Source: an uncultured Bacilli bacterium
GTDB lineage: Bacteria; Bacillota_I; Bacilli_A; RFN20; CAG-826
Reading direction: 5' to 3'
NCBI GenBank assembly: GCA_944372115.1
Contig: CALVYH010000003.1
Location: 1-64,000, forward strand
Length of the DNA stretch: 64,000 nucleotides
Of the stretch, positions 24,350 through 32,470 are shown in pieces. The notes under the pieces were generated by a model that made no database searches, was not told where the DNA came from, and worked only from the letters and a program-made list of their open reading frames with translations. The translations under genes and the position numbers were made by a program. The stretch's first letter is position 1, and each line of letters opens with the position of its first letter.

Positions 24350-25192
24350 TTAATCGTTATTTTTTAAATTAAAGAAATATTCTTTTAATTCTTCTTTAAA
24401 AGAAAACAATGATTCATTATTTATTAAAGAAGAATCATATATAAACGTATATTTCTTATTATTGTTTTCTTTATCAATTAAACTAGAATATAAAAGATTG
24501 TTGTGTTCATTACTAAATAAATTACTTACATCATAAAAATAATTATTTTCAATATTTTCATATATTAAATTAGATAAACTACTACTTTTTATAGAATTTT
24601 CTTCAAAAAGTAACATAAATTCTGAATTATTATTATCTATATTAAATTTAATAAAGATCATTCCTTCGTTTATTCTATCATTAGAAATAATATAATAATT
24701 TTTAATATTTAAATTGTTTTTATCTAATAATGAATAAGGTATATCAAAAACATAATAATTCGATAAAAAATCATATTTTTCTTTTTCTATATCTAATTCT
24801 TTTTTAAATGTTTCTTCATTATTAGAAATTTTAATACTTTCATTTACTTCTTCATCACTTCCCTGAGATCCGTCTTCTCCACTAGGATATTTATCTCCTG
24901 GAGTATTTCCTACATCTCGAATATTTAAAACAAAAGGTAAAGAAATAACACCAACAAGAATTAAAGAAACTAAGGAAGTAACACTAATTTGCAAAAATAA
25001 TTTCTTATTAAACATAAAGACATGTTTTTTCTTTTTTGATTTTTCTTTCTTTTCAAGAATAGAAAAATCAAGTGAAGAAAAAACATTACTTTTCATTTCG
25101 TTTAATTTTTCTTCGTTAAAAAAGTTACTATTATTAGAAATAGTTTTGTTTATACTTGTTTCTAATTCTTTTTCAATTCTTTTATTTATCAT
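24350..25192 (-). CDS. Putative membrane-bound anti-sigma factor
   Basis: A single-span protein of about 280 residues: a cytosolic N-terminal part of about 60 residues (helical, acidic, then KKEKSKKKKH), a membrane helix (about 64-90) and a large Asn/Ser-rich extracytoplasmic domain. It directly follows the sigma-factor gene, overlapping its last bases, which is the usual arrangement for an anti-sigma factor. No zinc-binding HxxxCxxC is present. The codons ATG AAA ATG give two candidate starts. The Shine-Dalgarno GGAAGG is only 2 nt from the first ATG and 8 nt from the second (25190-25192), so the second is preferred. Sensing function is inferred from position and topology. Confidence 0.6.
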   Translation of the reverse strand: MINKRIEKELETSINKTISNNSNFFNEEKLNEMKSNVFSSLDFSILEKKEKSKKKKHVFMFNKKLFLQISVTSLVSLILVGVISLPFVLNIRDVGNTPGDKYPSGEDGSQGSDEEVNESIKISNNEETFKKELDIEKEKYDFLSNYYVFDIPYSLLDKNNLNIKNYYIISNDRINEGMIFIKFNIDNNNSEFMLLFEENSIKSSSLSNLIYENIENNYFYDVSNLFSNEHNNLLYSSLIDKENNNKKYTFIYDSSLINNESLFSFKEELKEYFFNLKNND

Positions 25193-25763
25193 TTTCATGA
25201 CCTTCCTTTTTATTTTCTTTTTTTAATAAATTCTTTTTTAACTTTTCTAAGCTTCTTCGATAAATACTTTTAACTGTATTTATCGAAGAAAATTTATTGT
25301 TAGAATTTATTACTATTTCTTTAAATGTTTGATCTAAATAAATGTGCTTAATAATAATATCTAGTTCAGTTTCATTTAAAATAGATAAATATTCATCCAT
25401 TTTATATTCGTTTTTAGAATAATCATCTTTTTCATTTATATTGATTTCTTTTAATGAAATAACATCTTCAATATCAACTCTTTTATTTTCTTCTTTTTTA
25501 AATTCGATAATTTTATTTTTAACAATCGTTAATAAATAGTATTTAAGATTGTTAATTTTCTTATGTTCTTTTAAAAGTTCATTAAAAAGAATAATAAAAC
25601 TATCTTGAGTAATATCGAATATATCATCTTTACTTTTTAATTCATTCGAAACAATAAATAAAACTAATCGATAATATTTCTCATAAATTTCATTAAATAA
25701 AGAAGATATCAAAGTTTCATTTTTAGAAACGAGTGCTAGCTCAACTCTTTTTTCTAATTCCAT
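25182..25763 (-). CDS. ECF-like RNA polymerase sigma factor
   Basis: A 193-residue sigma-70-family protein. Region 2 includes LFNEIYEKYYRLVLFIV and DIFDITQDSFIILFNELL (the D-I-x-Q-D-x-F core). Region 4 near the C-terminus has LNETELDIIIKHIYLDQTF and NTVKSIYRRSLEKLKKNLL, the DNA-reading HTH. The frame is open for 43 codons further upstream, but that stretch is hydrophobic and unlike sigma factors. The internal ATG at 25763 begins MELEKRVELALVSKNETLIS, which is a normal start. It heads a sigma/anti-sigma/serpin unit. Confidence 0.8.
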   Translation of the reverse strand: MELEKRVELALVSKNETLISSLFNEIYEKYYRLVLFIVSNELKSKDDIFDITQDSFIILFNELLKEHKKINNLKYYLLTIVKNKIIEFKKEENKRVDIEDVISLKEININEKDDYSKNEYKMDEYLSILNETELDIIIKHIYLDQTFKEIVINSNNKFSSINTVKSIYRRSLEKLKKNLLKKENKKEGHENDK

Positions 25764-25920
25764 AAAAATATTTTTACACTTATTAAGAGAAGAAAAAAGA
25801 AATTTTGGTGCAATTATTTTATTTAATTTATTTGATTTATGGAAAATAAAATGAACTATGAGATTTATGATTATTAATTTGATTAATATCATTTTATTAC
25901 TTTATTACTTTTATAAATAT

Positions 25921-26028
25921 CACAAAAGTGTCTAAAAAAAGCGCAAAAGTGTTTAATAAATTACCACAAAAGTATCTAGAAAAACAGCGCAAAAGTGTCT
26001 AAAAATAATTGACAAAGAAATCTAAAAA
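25921..26028 (+). repeat. Five-copy interspersed repeat upstream of the DUF4143 ATPase
   Basis: Units are cacaaaagtgtctaaaaa (25921), gcgcaaaagtgtttaataa (25941), cacaaaagtatcta (25965), gcgcaaaagtgtctaaaaa (25987) and gacaaagaaatctaaaaa (26011). Spacing is about 20-24 nt, roughly two helical turns. The last unit supplies the promoter -35. A single similar copy is at 8674. Confidence 0.8.
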
Positions 26029-26037
26029 CCTTATTCT
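26009..26037 (+). promoter_or_regulatory. Strong sigma-70 promoter, leaderless DUF4143 gene
   Basis: TTGACA (26009-26014), 17-nt spacer and TATTCT (26032-26037). ATG26047 is 9 nt beyond the -10, with no Shine-Dalgarno, so the mRNA probably starts at the initiation codon. Confidence 0.75.
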
Positions 26038-26046
26038 TTTAGTAGA

Positions 26047-27330
26047 ATGAAGTATTTAAAAAGAATTAGTGATGAATTATTAAAAAGAAAGCTTAAAACT
26101 TTTGGCGGCGTTTTAATTGTAGGCCCTAAAGGATGTGGCAAAACAACAAGCGCCAAAAGATTTGCTAAAAGTTTTATTGAATTTCAAGATGAAGATAGAA
26201 GAGAAGGTTATTTAGAAGTAGCAAATACAATGCCTTCACGACTTTTAATTGGTGATAAACCACGTCTTTTTGATGAATGGCAAGATGCTAGTAAAATATG
26301 GGGAGCTATAAGAAAAGATTTAGATGATACTCAAAAAAAAGGACAATATATTTTAACCGGCTCATCTAGCAAAGATATAAAAACTCCTCATAGTGGAACT
26401 ACGAGAATATCTACTTTAAAAATGTATCCTCTTTCATTATATGAAAGTAAAGAAAGTAATGGGAAAGTTTCTTTAAGTAAATTATTTAATGATAAAAAAA
26501 TAGATGATAATGTTTCTTCTTCTTTGAATTTTGAACAACTTATTTTTGCTATTTGTCGAGGTGGTTGGCCCTCTTCTTTAAGTAGTTTTGAAAAAGATGA
26601 ATACCGTTTAGATATTGCTAAAGATTTAGTTTATCAATTAATAAATAATGATATCTCATCAATAATGGAAAAAAAGATACCTGCATATATTTCAGAATCT
26701 TTTTTAAAATCTTATTCCCGTAATCTCGCTTCATTAGCTAGTTCAAAAACCATTATTGAAGACATATCTTCTAATAATGACTTGACCAAAAATAATTTTT
26801 ACGATTGTTTTGAAGCTTTAAATAGATTAGTAATAATTGATGAAGTAAGTGCTTGGTCGCCATCTATTAGATCGGCTTCAGCAATAAGATCTAAAAATAA
26901 GCGAAATTTTATAGATCCTTCAATAGCTGTTGCCGCATTAAATTTATCTCCATCTTATTTTAATGAAGATTTTAAAACATTGGGATTTTTATTTGAATGT
27001 TTATGTATTCGTGATTTGAGAATTTATTCTTCTTCTTTTAATGGTAAAATCTCTTATTACCATGATCGATATGATTTGGAAATCGATGCAGTTTTAACAA
27101 TGGAAGATAATCGCTATGCATTAATTGAATTTAAGCTTGGAATTAATCAAGTAGAAAAAGCTTGTCAACATTTAAATGAAGTAGAAATGTTAATAAAGAA
27201 GAATAATGAAGAGAGCAAAAAAAATGTAATTCCTCTTCCAACTTTAAAAATAGTTATTACTGGTTTTGGGGATGCTTATAAAAGAAATGATGATATTTTT
27301 GTAATACCTATTACTTGTTTAAAAGATTAA
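26047..27330 (+). CDS. AAA-type ATPase with C-terminal DUF4143
   Basis: A 427-residue ATP-binding protein of the AAA_14/DUF4143 family, common in variable genome regions and of unsettled role. The P-loop is IVGPKGCGKTTSAKRFAKS (residues about 24-42). The Walker B-like stretch is LFDEWQDASKIW, and the sensor-like stretch is YILTGSSSKDIK. The C-terminal restriction-like half has LEIDAVLTMED and ALIEFKLGINQVEKA, a D...ExK pattern resembling a PD-(D/E)XK nuclease core. Its promoter is embedded in a repeat array, and a 3' fragment of a second copy lies 222 nt downstream. It is typical of a repeatedly duplicated, horizontally exchanged gene. Confidence 0.9.
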   Translation: MKYLKRISDELLKRKLKTFGGVLIVGPKGCGKTTSAKRFAKSFIEFQDEDRREGYLEVANTMPSRLLIGDKPRLFDEWQDASKIWGAIRKDLDDTQKKGQYILTGSSSKDIKTPHSGTTRISTLKMYPLSLYESKESNGKVSLSKLFNDKKIDDNVSSSLNFEQLIFAICRGGWPSSLSSFEKDEYRLDIAKDLVYQLINNDISSIMEKKIPAYISESFLKSYSRNLASLASSKTIIEDISSNNDLTKNNFYDCFEALNRLVIIDEVSAWSPSIRSASAIRSKNKRNFIDPSIAVAALNLSPSYFNEDFKTLGFLFECLCIRDLRIYSSSFNGKISYYHDRYDLEIDAVLTMEDNRYALIEFKLGINQVEKACQHLNEVEMLIKKNNEESKKNVIPLPTLKIVITGFGDAYKRNDDIFVIPITCLKD

Positions 27331-27551
27331 TATTAATTGAGTTTAATTGGTTTAAGTTAAATTTTTAAATTAAAATCAAATAGAAAAAGTTTAATATTGA
27401 TAATTAATTAATAATGATTTTAAAAGATAAGTAAATATCTAAAAGAAAATTTTTATAAATATTAATTTCCAAAATGTATGGTAAAAATGAAATTCATATG
27501 GTTAAAAATCAAAAAAGTAAACGGTTAAAAATTAAAAATATCTATGATTGA
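27331..27551. other. AT-rich spacer with no recognisable gene
   Basis: I see only AT-rich sequence with scattered stops between the DUF4143 gene and the relic of its second copy. No hairpin or promoter of good quality is present. Confidence 0.5.
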
Positions 27552-27650
27552 AAAAAGAGAATACTTTTAGTAATTTCTGGTTTAAGTAATGCCGCATATC
27601 AAAGAGATGATGGGGTATTTGTTGTACCTATTACATCATTAAAAAATTAA
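27552..27650 (+). pseudogene. 3' relic of a second DUF4143 ATPase gene
   Basis: The frame reads KKRILLVISGLSNAAYQRDD and then GVFVVPITSLKN-stop. It aligns with the end of the complete gene (KIVITGFGDAYKRNDDIFVI, then PITCLKD). A TGA precedes it, and the remaining 400 codons are gone. Confidence 0.8.
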
Positions 27651-27667
27651 AATATAAAAATATATTT

Positions 27668-28324
27668 TTAAAAATAATAGTCATCGCCTTTATAAGCTTT
27701 ATGAACTCTACGATATTTATAAGTAAATTCTTTATTTTCTTTATCTATATCAATTTCATTATCAAAATCTTTAAAATCATTAATATCATTATCAAGCCCA
27801 AAATTAATTGGTAACCATTGTTTAACTTCTCTTCTAATTGAAGTTATACTTCTTCCTTCAAGATAATCTAATAACAAAGATTTAGAATCTTCAAAAATTG
27901 CTCCTCCTTTTGCTTTTAAAAGGTAAGCAATTTTTGAACATTCTTTTTTAACTATTGGATCTTCATATTCAATATATCCAACAAACATATAATCCACACC
28001 AAAATCATAATTATATAAAAATAAAGATTCTTCAATATTTAAATCTTTATTTTTATAACGATATTTAAATAAATGATTCATCTTATAATCTTTTTGATAA
28101 ACTTGTTTACGTTTATTATTAAAATCATAAAGTTCAGTAAATCTATTTTCATAGACATATTTATTATTTTCTATTGAAAAAAGATGATATGCTGCAGTAT
28201 TTAAAAATGTAGTTATTACACATCCTAATTCTTCAATGTTTACATCACTTCTTATTAAAAATTTACGATAAAATCTTGTTGGTTCTTCTAAGAAAAATAA
28301 ATTTACTTCATAATATGTAGCCAT
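27668..28324 (-). CDS. Plasmid pRiA4b ORF-3-like family protein
   Basis: A 218-residue cytosolic protein. The N-terminal part shows EEPTRFYRKFLIRSDVNIEE, followed by an Asn/Ala helix with YHLFSI. The middle has LFLYNYDFGVDYMFVGYIEY, the diagnostic YxYDFGDxW-type core (here YDFGVDY), and then AKGGAIFEDSKSLL where the family usually has the E-D-x-G-G segment. The end is acidic, then basic-aromatic. The family occurs on plasmids and mobile regions with unknown function. Shine-Dalgarno aaagagg precedes the ATG. It sits between the DUF4143 relic and a toxin-antitoxin pair, consistent with an accessory island. Confidence 0.72.
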   Translation of the reverse strand: MATYYEVNLFFLEEPTRFYRKFLIRSDVNIEELGCVITTFLNTAAYHLFSIENNKYVYENRFTELYDFNNKRKQVYQKDYKMNHLFKYRYKNKDLNIEESLFLYNYDFGVDYMFVGYIEYEDPIVKKECSKIAYLLKAKGGAIFEDSKSLLLDYLEGRSITSIRREVKQWLPINFGLDNDINDFKDFDNEIDIDKENKEFTYKYRRVHKAYKGDDYYF

Positions 28325-28645
28325 TTTTAAACCTCTTTATTAATTTTTAAAGTTATTAAAATTATATGGTATTTTTGATATTTAAAAAATGAATTATTTA
28401 TTATCTTTATAAAAAAGAATAAAACATTCAAAGTTTGAGTGAATTTTAATTTAATAAAAATTCATTGTTTTCATAAATAACATATAGAGAAAAAATTATT
28501 CACTTAATTGAGTAGATTTTAAAGTTAGGGTTAAGTCACCTTAAGTTAAAATTTAAATCATTATCTAATAAATTTCATTTTTGTTTATTATTTATTTTCT
28601 TTTTGAATAACATTTGTTATACTAGAATAAGACAAGGAGATATTT
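28325..28645. other. Intergenic region holding divergent promoters
   Basis: Contains a TATAAT for the minus-strand gene near 28360, a weak hairpin (TGAATTTT 28440-28447 with AAAATTCA 28457-28464), and the extended -10 TGTTATACT (28615-28623) plus Shine-Dalgarno aaggag (28634-28639) of the antitoxin gene. I see no coding sequence in it. Confidence 0.5.
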
Positions 28646-28948
28646 ATGAAATTTTACGGAATGAGGGAACTAAGCAATAACACAAAAAAAGTAATTGAAT
28701 CATTATCTTTTGGAAATCCAACAATCATCACTGATAAAGGTAAACCTAAAGCAATTTTATTAAAAATAGATGAAGATAATTTCGAACTGATATTAGATTC
28801 TATAAATCGCTACATTGCCTTACAAACTTTAGAAGCGATACAGAATGAATCTTTGAAGAAATATCCAAACGGTGTTAGTCAAGAAGAAATTAACGAAGAA
28901 GTTGATAGGATTAGAAAGGAAATAAATAGTGATAAACATAGTAATTGA
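28646..28948 (+). CDS. Phd/YefM-type antitoxin
   Basis: A 100-residue DNA-binding antitoxin. The N-terminus (MKFYGMRELSNNTKKVIESL, then TIITDKGKPKAILLKI) has the Phd fold order: strand, a helix with the N-x-x-K pattern, then a hairpin ending in P-x-A-x-L. The C-terminal charged helix (EEINEEVDRIRKEINSDK) would mask the toxin. It ends in TGA and overlaps the toxin start by 20 nt, so the two are coupled. It is expected to repress its own extended -10 promoter. Confidence 0.85.
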   Translation: MKFYGMRELSNNTKKVIESLSFGNPTIITDKGKPKAILLKIDEDNFELILDSINRYIALQTLEAIQNESLKKYPNGVSQEEINEEVDRIRKEINSDKHSN

Positions 28949-29324
28949 TACAAATGTAATAGTGTCATCGTTTCTTAATAAATTTGGCGTCCCATCTCAA
29001 ATTGTAAAATTGGTTTATGATAAAAAGGTCCAGCTTTTCTTAAGCGAAGAAATATTTTATGAATATAAAACCGTTTTAAGAAGAACAAAGTTTAATATTG
29101 ATGAGATAAAAATAAATGATTTTCTAACTTCGATTTTGAAATTTTCGATGCTATTAAAACCTAACAAAATAGAAGAAATCAAATTTTCCGATAACTCAGA
29201 TTTGAAGTTTTATAAACTAGCTATTTTTGCTAAAGCAATATTAATAACAAGAAATAAACATTTTCCTAATGAAAGTTTAGTTCAATCTCCAAGAGAGTTT
29301 ATAAATTTATTGATGGATAGTTAA
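28929..29324 (+). CDS. PIN-domain toxin (COG1569-type ribonuclease)
   Basis: A 131-residue putative endoribonuclease with a GTG start inside the antitoxin gene. The PIN acidic residues are visible: Asp in INIVIDTNVIVSSF, Glu in LFLSEEIFYEYKTVLRR, and Asp in SDNSDLKFYKLAIFAKA. The C-terminal LITRNKHFPNESLVQSPREF matches the COG1569 tail, which carries N rather than D at the fourth acidic position. RNA target is unknown. Confidence 0.87.
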   Translation: MINIVIDTNVIVSSFLNKFGVPSQIVKLVYDKKVQLFLSEEIFYEYKTVLRRTKFNIDEIKINDFLTSILKFSMLLKPNKIEEIKFSDNSDLKFYKLAIFAKAILITRNKHFPNESLVQSPREFINLLMDS

Positions 29325-29356
29325 TTTTTTAAAAGATAAAACAATATTTGAGATTA

Positions 29357-29405
29357 TAAAAAAGTGAAATATACTCACTATTATCGAGTTTATTTCACTT
29401 TTTTA
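29357..29405 (+). terminator. Terminator after the toxin-antitoxin operon
   Basis: TAAAAAAGTGAAATA (29357-29371) pairs with TATTTCACTTTTTTA (29391-29405), giving a 15-bp stem with a 19-nt loop and a T-rich end. It probably works in both directions between convergent genes. Confidence 0.75.
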
Positions 29406-29435
29406 TTTTTAAAATTATAAATATTTAATAAAACA

Positions 29436-29828
29436 CTATTTATTATTTAATTTATTAATTAATAAAGAAATATTTTCTTTATTAATTTTATAGTTAATTA
29501 TATAAATAATTAAATATATAATCCCTAAAATAAATAATATACTTCCTATTCCTATTCCTAAATATGCTATAAAAGCTTCTAAAGATAAATAAGAAAAATA
29601 TGTTTCTCTAATTGTATTAATTATTGCCATTGGAATAAATATTATTCCAATAATTAATAAAATAATACCAATGATTATAAAAGAAAGAGAATAATTCTTC
29701 TTTTCTTTTAATAAAGAAGAATTATTATATTCTTTCTTTAAAATCATTTTTATTTCTTCTTCATTATTAAAAGAAGATATTCTATTAATATCTATTTTAT
29801 TAAATAATATCTTCTTTTTTTCTTTCAT
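29436..29828 (-). CDS. Small membrane protein of unknown function
   Basis: A 130-residue protein with a cytosolic, basic N-terminal part (about 45 residues, Lys/Asn-rich, no signal) followed by three close membrane helices: SFIIIGIILLIIGIIFIPM, a central YLSLEAFIAYLGIGIGSI and a LFILGIIYLIIYIINY segment. No family was recognised. It lies 13 nt after the binding-protein stop, so it is probably the last gene of the CUT1 operon. It may be only a bystander. Confidence 0.6.
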   Translation of the reverse strand: MKEKKKILFNKIDINRISSFNNEEEIKMILKKEYNNSSLLKEKKNYSLSFIIIGIILLIIGIIFIPMAIINTIRETYFSYLSLEAFIAYLGIGIGSILFILGIIYLIIYIINYKINKENISLLINKLNNK

Positions 29829-29841
29829 AATAATTTAAAAA

Positions 29842-31350
29842 CTAAATATTTTCGTAAGCTTTATTAAGTTCTTCTTTAATGAAGTTAGTTAATTCTTCTC
29901 CACTTAATGTTGATCTTAAAACTTCAACTAAAACTGTTCCAACAGCATCTCTAACTGAACTAGAGAATTGAGAAACAGGAGCGATAAATGCTTGGTTATT
30001 AGCAGTATAATCAGCATAAATATCATAAATTTGTGCTGTCATATAAGAAGTTGAATCTTCAGTTTCTCCATCTCCAGTAGTAGAAACAGGAGCATTCATA
30101 ACTTCTTTAACATTATCTTCTTCATAAGAAGATGCTCTAATAGGGGCAGCACCATAAAGTAAGCTTAATTCAGCATTATTTTCAGTGTTAGTTAAGAATT
30201 TATAAAGTAACCATGCGCCTTTATTTTCTTCATCGCCCTTATCAAACATGCAAACAGATGGACCTTGAGACATAACTTTTGCTTCTGAAGCACTAACATT
30301 TCCACCAGTTAACATATTTTTATCAATTGCAGGCATTGATGCAACTCCAGGAACAAAATCATCAGTAGCACACCATGAAGCACCGGTTGTTGAATTTAAA
30401 ACCATGAATGAAGTTTGTGATGTGAATGGTTCATTAATCCAGTGATCATATGGTTCATCAAAAACTAAAGTTGGTGAAACAGTAATTAAACCTTCATCAT
30501 ACCATCCTTTAATTAATGAAAACATAGAAATCATCTCATCATTATTAAATAAAACAGCTTCATCTTTAGTTAAAGTGCCATCTTTATTAGCATCAACATT
30601 GCTTGAAAGTGGGACACCCATCATTTCAGCAAATGTAATCATCATATTATCATATGAATCATATCCGATAGGAGCAACTGCACCACTTCCTGCATTTCCT
30701 TTGTTTTCATCGGTAAAAACTTCTGGATAATCTGCTCTCATTTGACGAGCTAAAGTGATCATCTCGCTCCAATTTGTAGGAACTTCATAACCTTTTTCAG
30801 TGAAAACATCGCTATTATAATACATAACTTCACTTGTTCTAGCGAAAGGCATTGAATATGTACCTTCAACTTGGAATCCTTGTCCATCAGAAATATATGC
30901 TGAAGACATATCGTCTTTAACTGTATTTGTTTCATCAACAACTTCACCGTTTTCATTAGTTGTATGTCCGAAACCATATTCTTGATTATTCATAAAATCA
31001 TCAAAGTTCATGACTGCACCTTGATCTAACCATGAATAAACATAATCAGGATAGCAAACTGCTAACGAAGGAAGTCTTGTTGGAGTATTAATAACTTGAT
31101 TGACTGCTTCTTGAATATTTGGATAATCTCCTGATTCTTCCCAAACTACTTCATATTGAGGATATAAATCTTCAAATTCAGCAGCTTTTTTATCCATCCA
31201 TTCTACTTGTTGATCTTGATAGAAGTTAGTCCAAAATGTAATAGTTGTTTTTTCTTCTTCAACAGGTGTTTTAGGATTACAACTAGCTAAAGCCATGATA
31301 GATGCGCTTGCTACGACTAAAGGCATAACTCTTTTAAATAATTTGTTCAT
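29842..31350 (-). CDS. CUT1 solute-binding lipoprotein (UgpB/MalE-like), nuclease-cluster side
   Basis: A 502-residue lipoprotein; signal ends IMALASC (lipid Cys24). The mature start ITFWTNFYQDQQVEWMDKKA is the family 1 solute-binding opening. Acidic and Trp-rich ligand-cleft segments follow (MPFARTSEVMYYNSDVF, WLLYKFLTNTENNAEL). It lies downstream of its two permeases and ATPase, behind its own promoter. The neighbouring 5'-nucleotidase and nuclease lipoproteins make nucleosides or sugar-phosphates possible ligands, but nothing in the sequence proves this. Confidence 0.88.
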   Translation of the reverse strand: MNKLFKRVMPLVVASASIMALASCNPKTPVEEEKTTITFWTNFYQDQQVEWMDKKAAEFEDLYPQYEVVWEESGDYPNIQEAVNQVINTPTRLPSLAVCYPDYVYSWLDQGAVMNFDDFMNNQEYGFGHTTNENGEVVDETNTVKDDMSSAYISDGQGFQVEGTYSMPFARTSEVMYYNSDVFTEKGYEVPTNWSEMITLARQMRADYPEVFTDENKGNAGSGAVAPIGYDSYDNMMITFAEMMGVPLSSNVDANKDGTLTKDEAVLFNNDEMISMFSLIKGWYDEGLITVSPTLVFDEPYDHWINEPFTSQTSFMVLNSTTGASWCATDDFVPGVASMPAIDKNMLTGGNVSASEAKVMSQGPSVCMFDKGDEENKGAWLLYKFLTNTENNAELSLLYGAAPIRASSYEEDNVKEVMNAPVSTTGDGETEDSTSYMTAQIYDIYADYTANNQAFIAPVSQFSSSVRDAVGTVLVEVLRSTLSGEELTNFIKEELNKAYENI

Positions 31351-31391
31351 AAAATACTTTTTCTCCTTTTATTTTTTATAAACACACGAAT

Positions 31392-31452
31392 ATTATATCA
31401 CTAACAATTCATGCTTTTATATTAGGAATTTATTAACAATTTATTAACAATT
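31392..31452 (-). promoter_or_regulatory. Binding-protein promoter with TAACAATT repeats
   Basis: The minus strand has an extended -10 TGATATAAT (31392-31400). Upstream, TAACAATT (plus-strand reading) occurs three times: 31402-31409, 31434-31441 and 31445-31452. The last two lie in a tandem 11-bp repeat (31428-31449). These are candidate operators for separate control of the binding-protein gene. Confidence 0.45.
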
Positions 31453-31508
31453 TTTGCAATTTTAATGTTTTTTTATTTGGATATTATTAATAAAATGCTT
31501 AATTATTT

Positions 31509-32468
31509 CTATCCCTTAATTCCAGCTCTTCCAACTCCTCTCATAATATATTTTCTAAAGAAAATAAAAATAAGCAATAAAGGAATTGTTACAATTACAG
31601 TTGCGGCCATTTGCAAAGTTACAAGTTCTCTTCTTTCTGAACCATTTCCAACAAAGAAGTTAGCAAAATCTCTTAAAGCAACTGTAATTTGAGCATATGT
31701 TGGATCATTTAATACAACTGCTTTTGGCCAAGCATAAGCATTCCATCCACTAATAACTTTTAAAATAATTATTGTAATTAATGTTGGAGAAGCAATTGGA
31801 ACCATAACTTTCCATAAATATTGCCAATCATTTTTACCATCTACCTTTGCCGCTAAATATAATTCGTTAGGTATTTGTTTAAAATTTTCATTTAATAAAT
31901 AAATATAGAAAACATTTACTAAAAACGGAGCCATTGTTGCAAAATAAATTTGCCACCTTCCATCTAATAAATTTAATCTATACATCGTAATAAAATTAGA
32001 CGTAACAAATAATTCAGAAGGAATCATCATTGTTGCTAAAAAGATAAAAAACACAGCATCTCTTCCTTTAAATTGAAGTCTAGTAAAAGCAAAAGAAGCA
32101 AAAACAGTTATAAAAAATGTTCCTACAGTTGAAATAATAACAACTGTTAAAGTGTTGATTAATAAATTTGGAATATCAAATCCATCTACTTGAAACACTT
32201 TAACATAATTACTCCAAGCAATTTCATCAAAAGGAATAAAAAAACTATTCCCGATTTGATAATGTTCGGCATCTTGATATTTTAAAGATGTTAAAATCAT
32301 CCAATAAAATGGAAGAAGACAAAAAAGCGCAAAAGCAATAAGAAGAGCGTAAACAAAAATTAAGCCAATAATTTTTAAGACTTTGTCTAATTTTTTTCCT
32401 TCGTTTAGATTTTTACTTTTACTAACAATAACTAAACGAGTATTTTGATCTAAACTTGATACTTTCAT
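31509..32468 (-). CDS. CUT1 permease, MalG-like
   Basis: A 319-residue inner-membrane subunit with six helices. The EAA docking motif reads LYLAAKVDGKNDWQYLWKVM, followed by PIASPTLITIIILKVISGW. The tail YIMRGVGRAGIKG is typical of MalG/UgpE proteins. The N-terminal 35 residues are polar and cytosolic. It follows the MalF-like gene by 2 nt. Confidence 0.94.
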   Translation of the reverse strand: MKVSSLDQNTRLVIVSKSKNLNEGKKLDKVLKIIGLIFVYALLIAFALFCLLPFYWMILTSLKYQDAEHYQIGNSFFIPFDEIAWSNYVKVFQVDGFDIPNLLINTLTVVIISTVGTFFITVFASFAFTRLQFKGRDAVFFIFLATMMIPSELFVTSNFITMYRLNLLDGRWQIYFATMAPFLVNVFYIYLLNENFKQIPNELYLAAKVDGKNDWQYLWKVMVPIASPTLITIIILKVISGWNAYAWPKAVVLNDPTYAQITVALRDFANFFVGNGSERRELVTLQMAATVIVTIPLLLIFIFFRKYIMRGVGRAGIKG

Positions 32469-32470
32469 AG

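Noticed and set aside
25763-25892. Upstream 43-codon extension of the sigma-factor frame
   Set aside because: The stretch is hydrophobic, unlike region 1/2 of ECF sigma factors. The internal ATG at 25763 gives a standard protein.
25921-26028. CRISPR-like array
   Set aside because: Units are short and variable, with spacing about 20-24 nt, no unique spacers, no cas genes, and overlap with a promoter. It is better read as an operator-like repeat.
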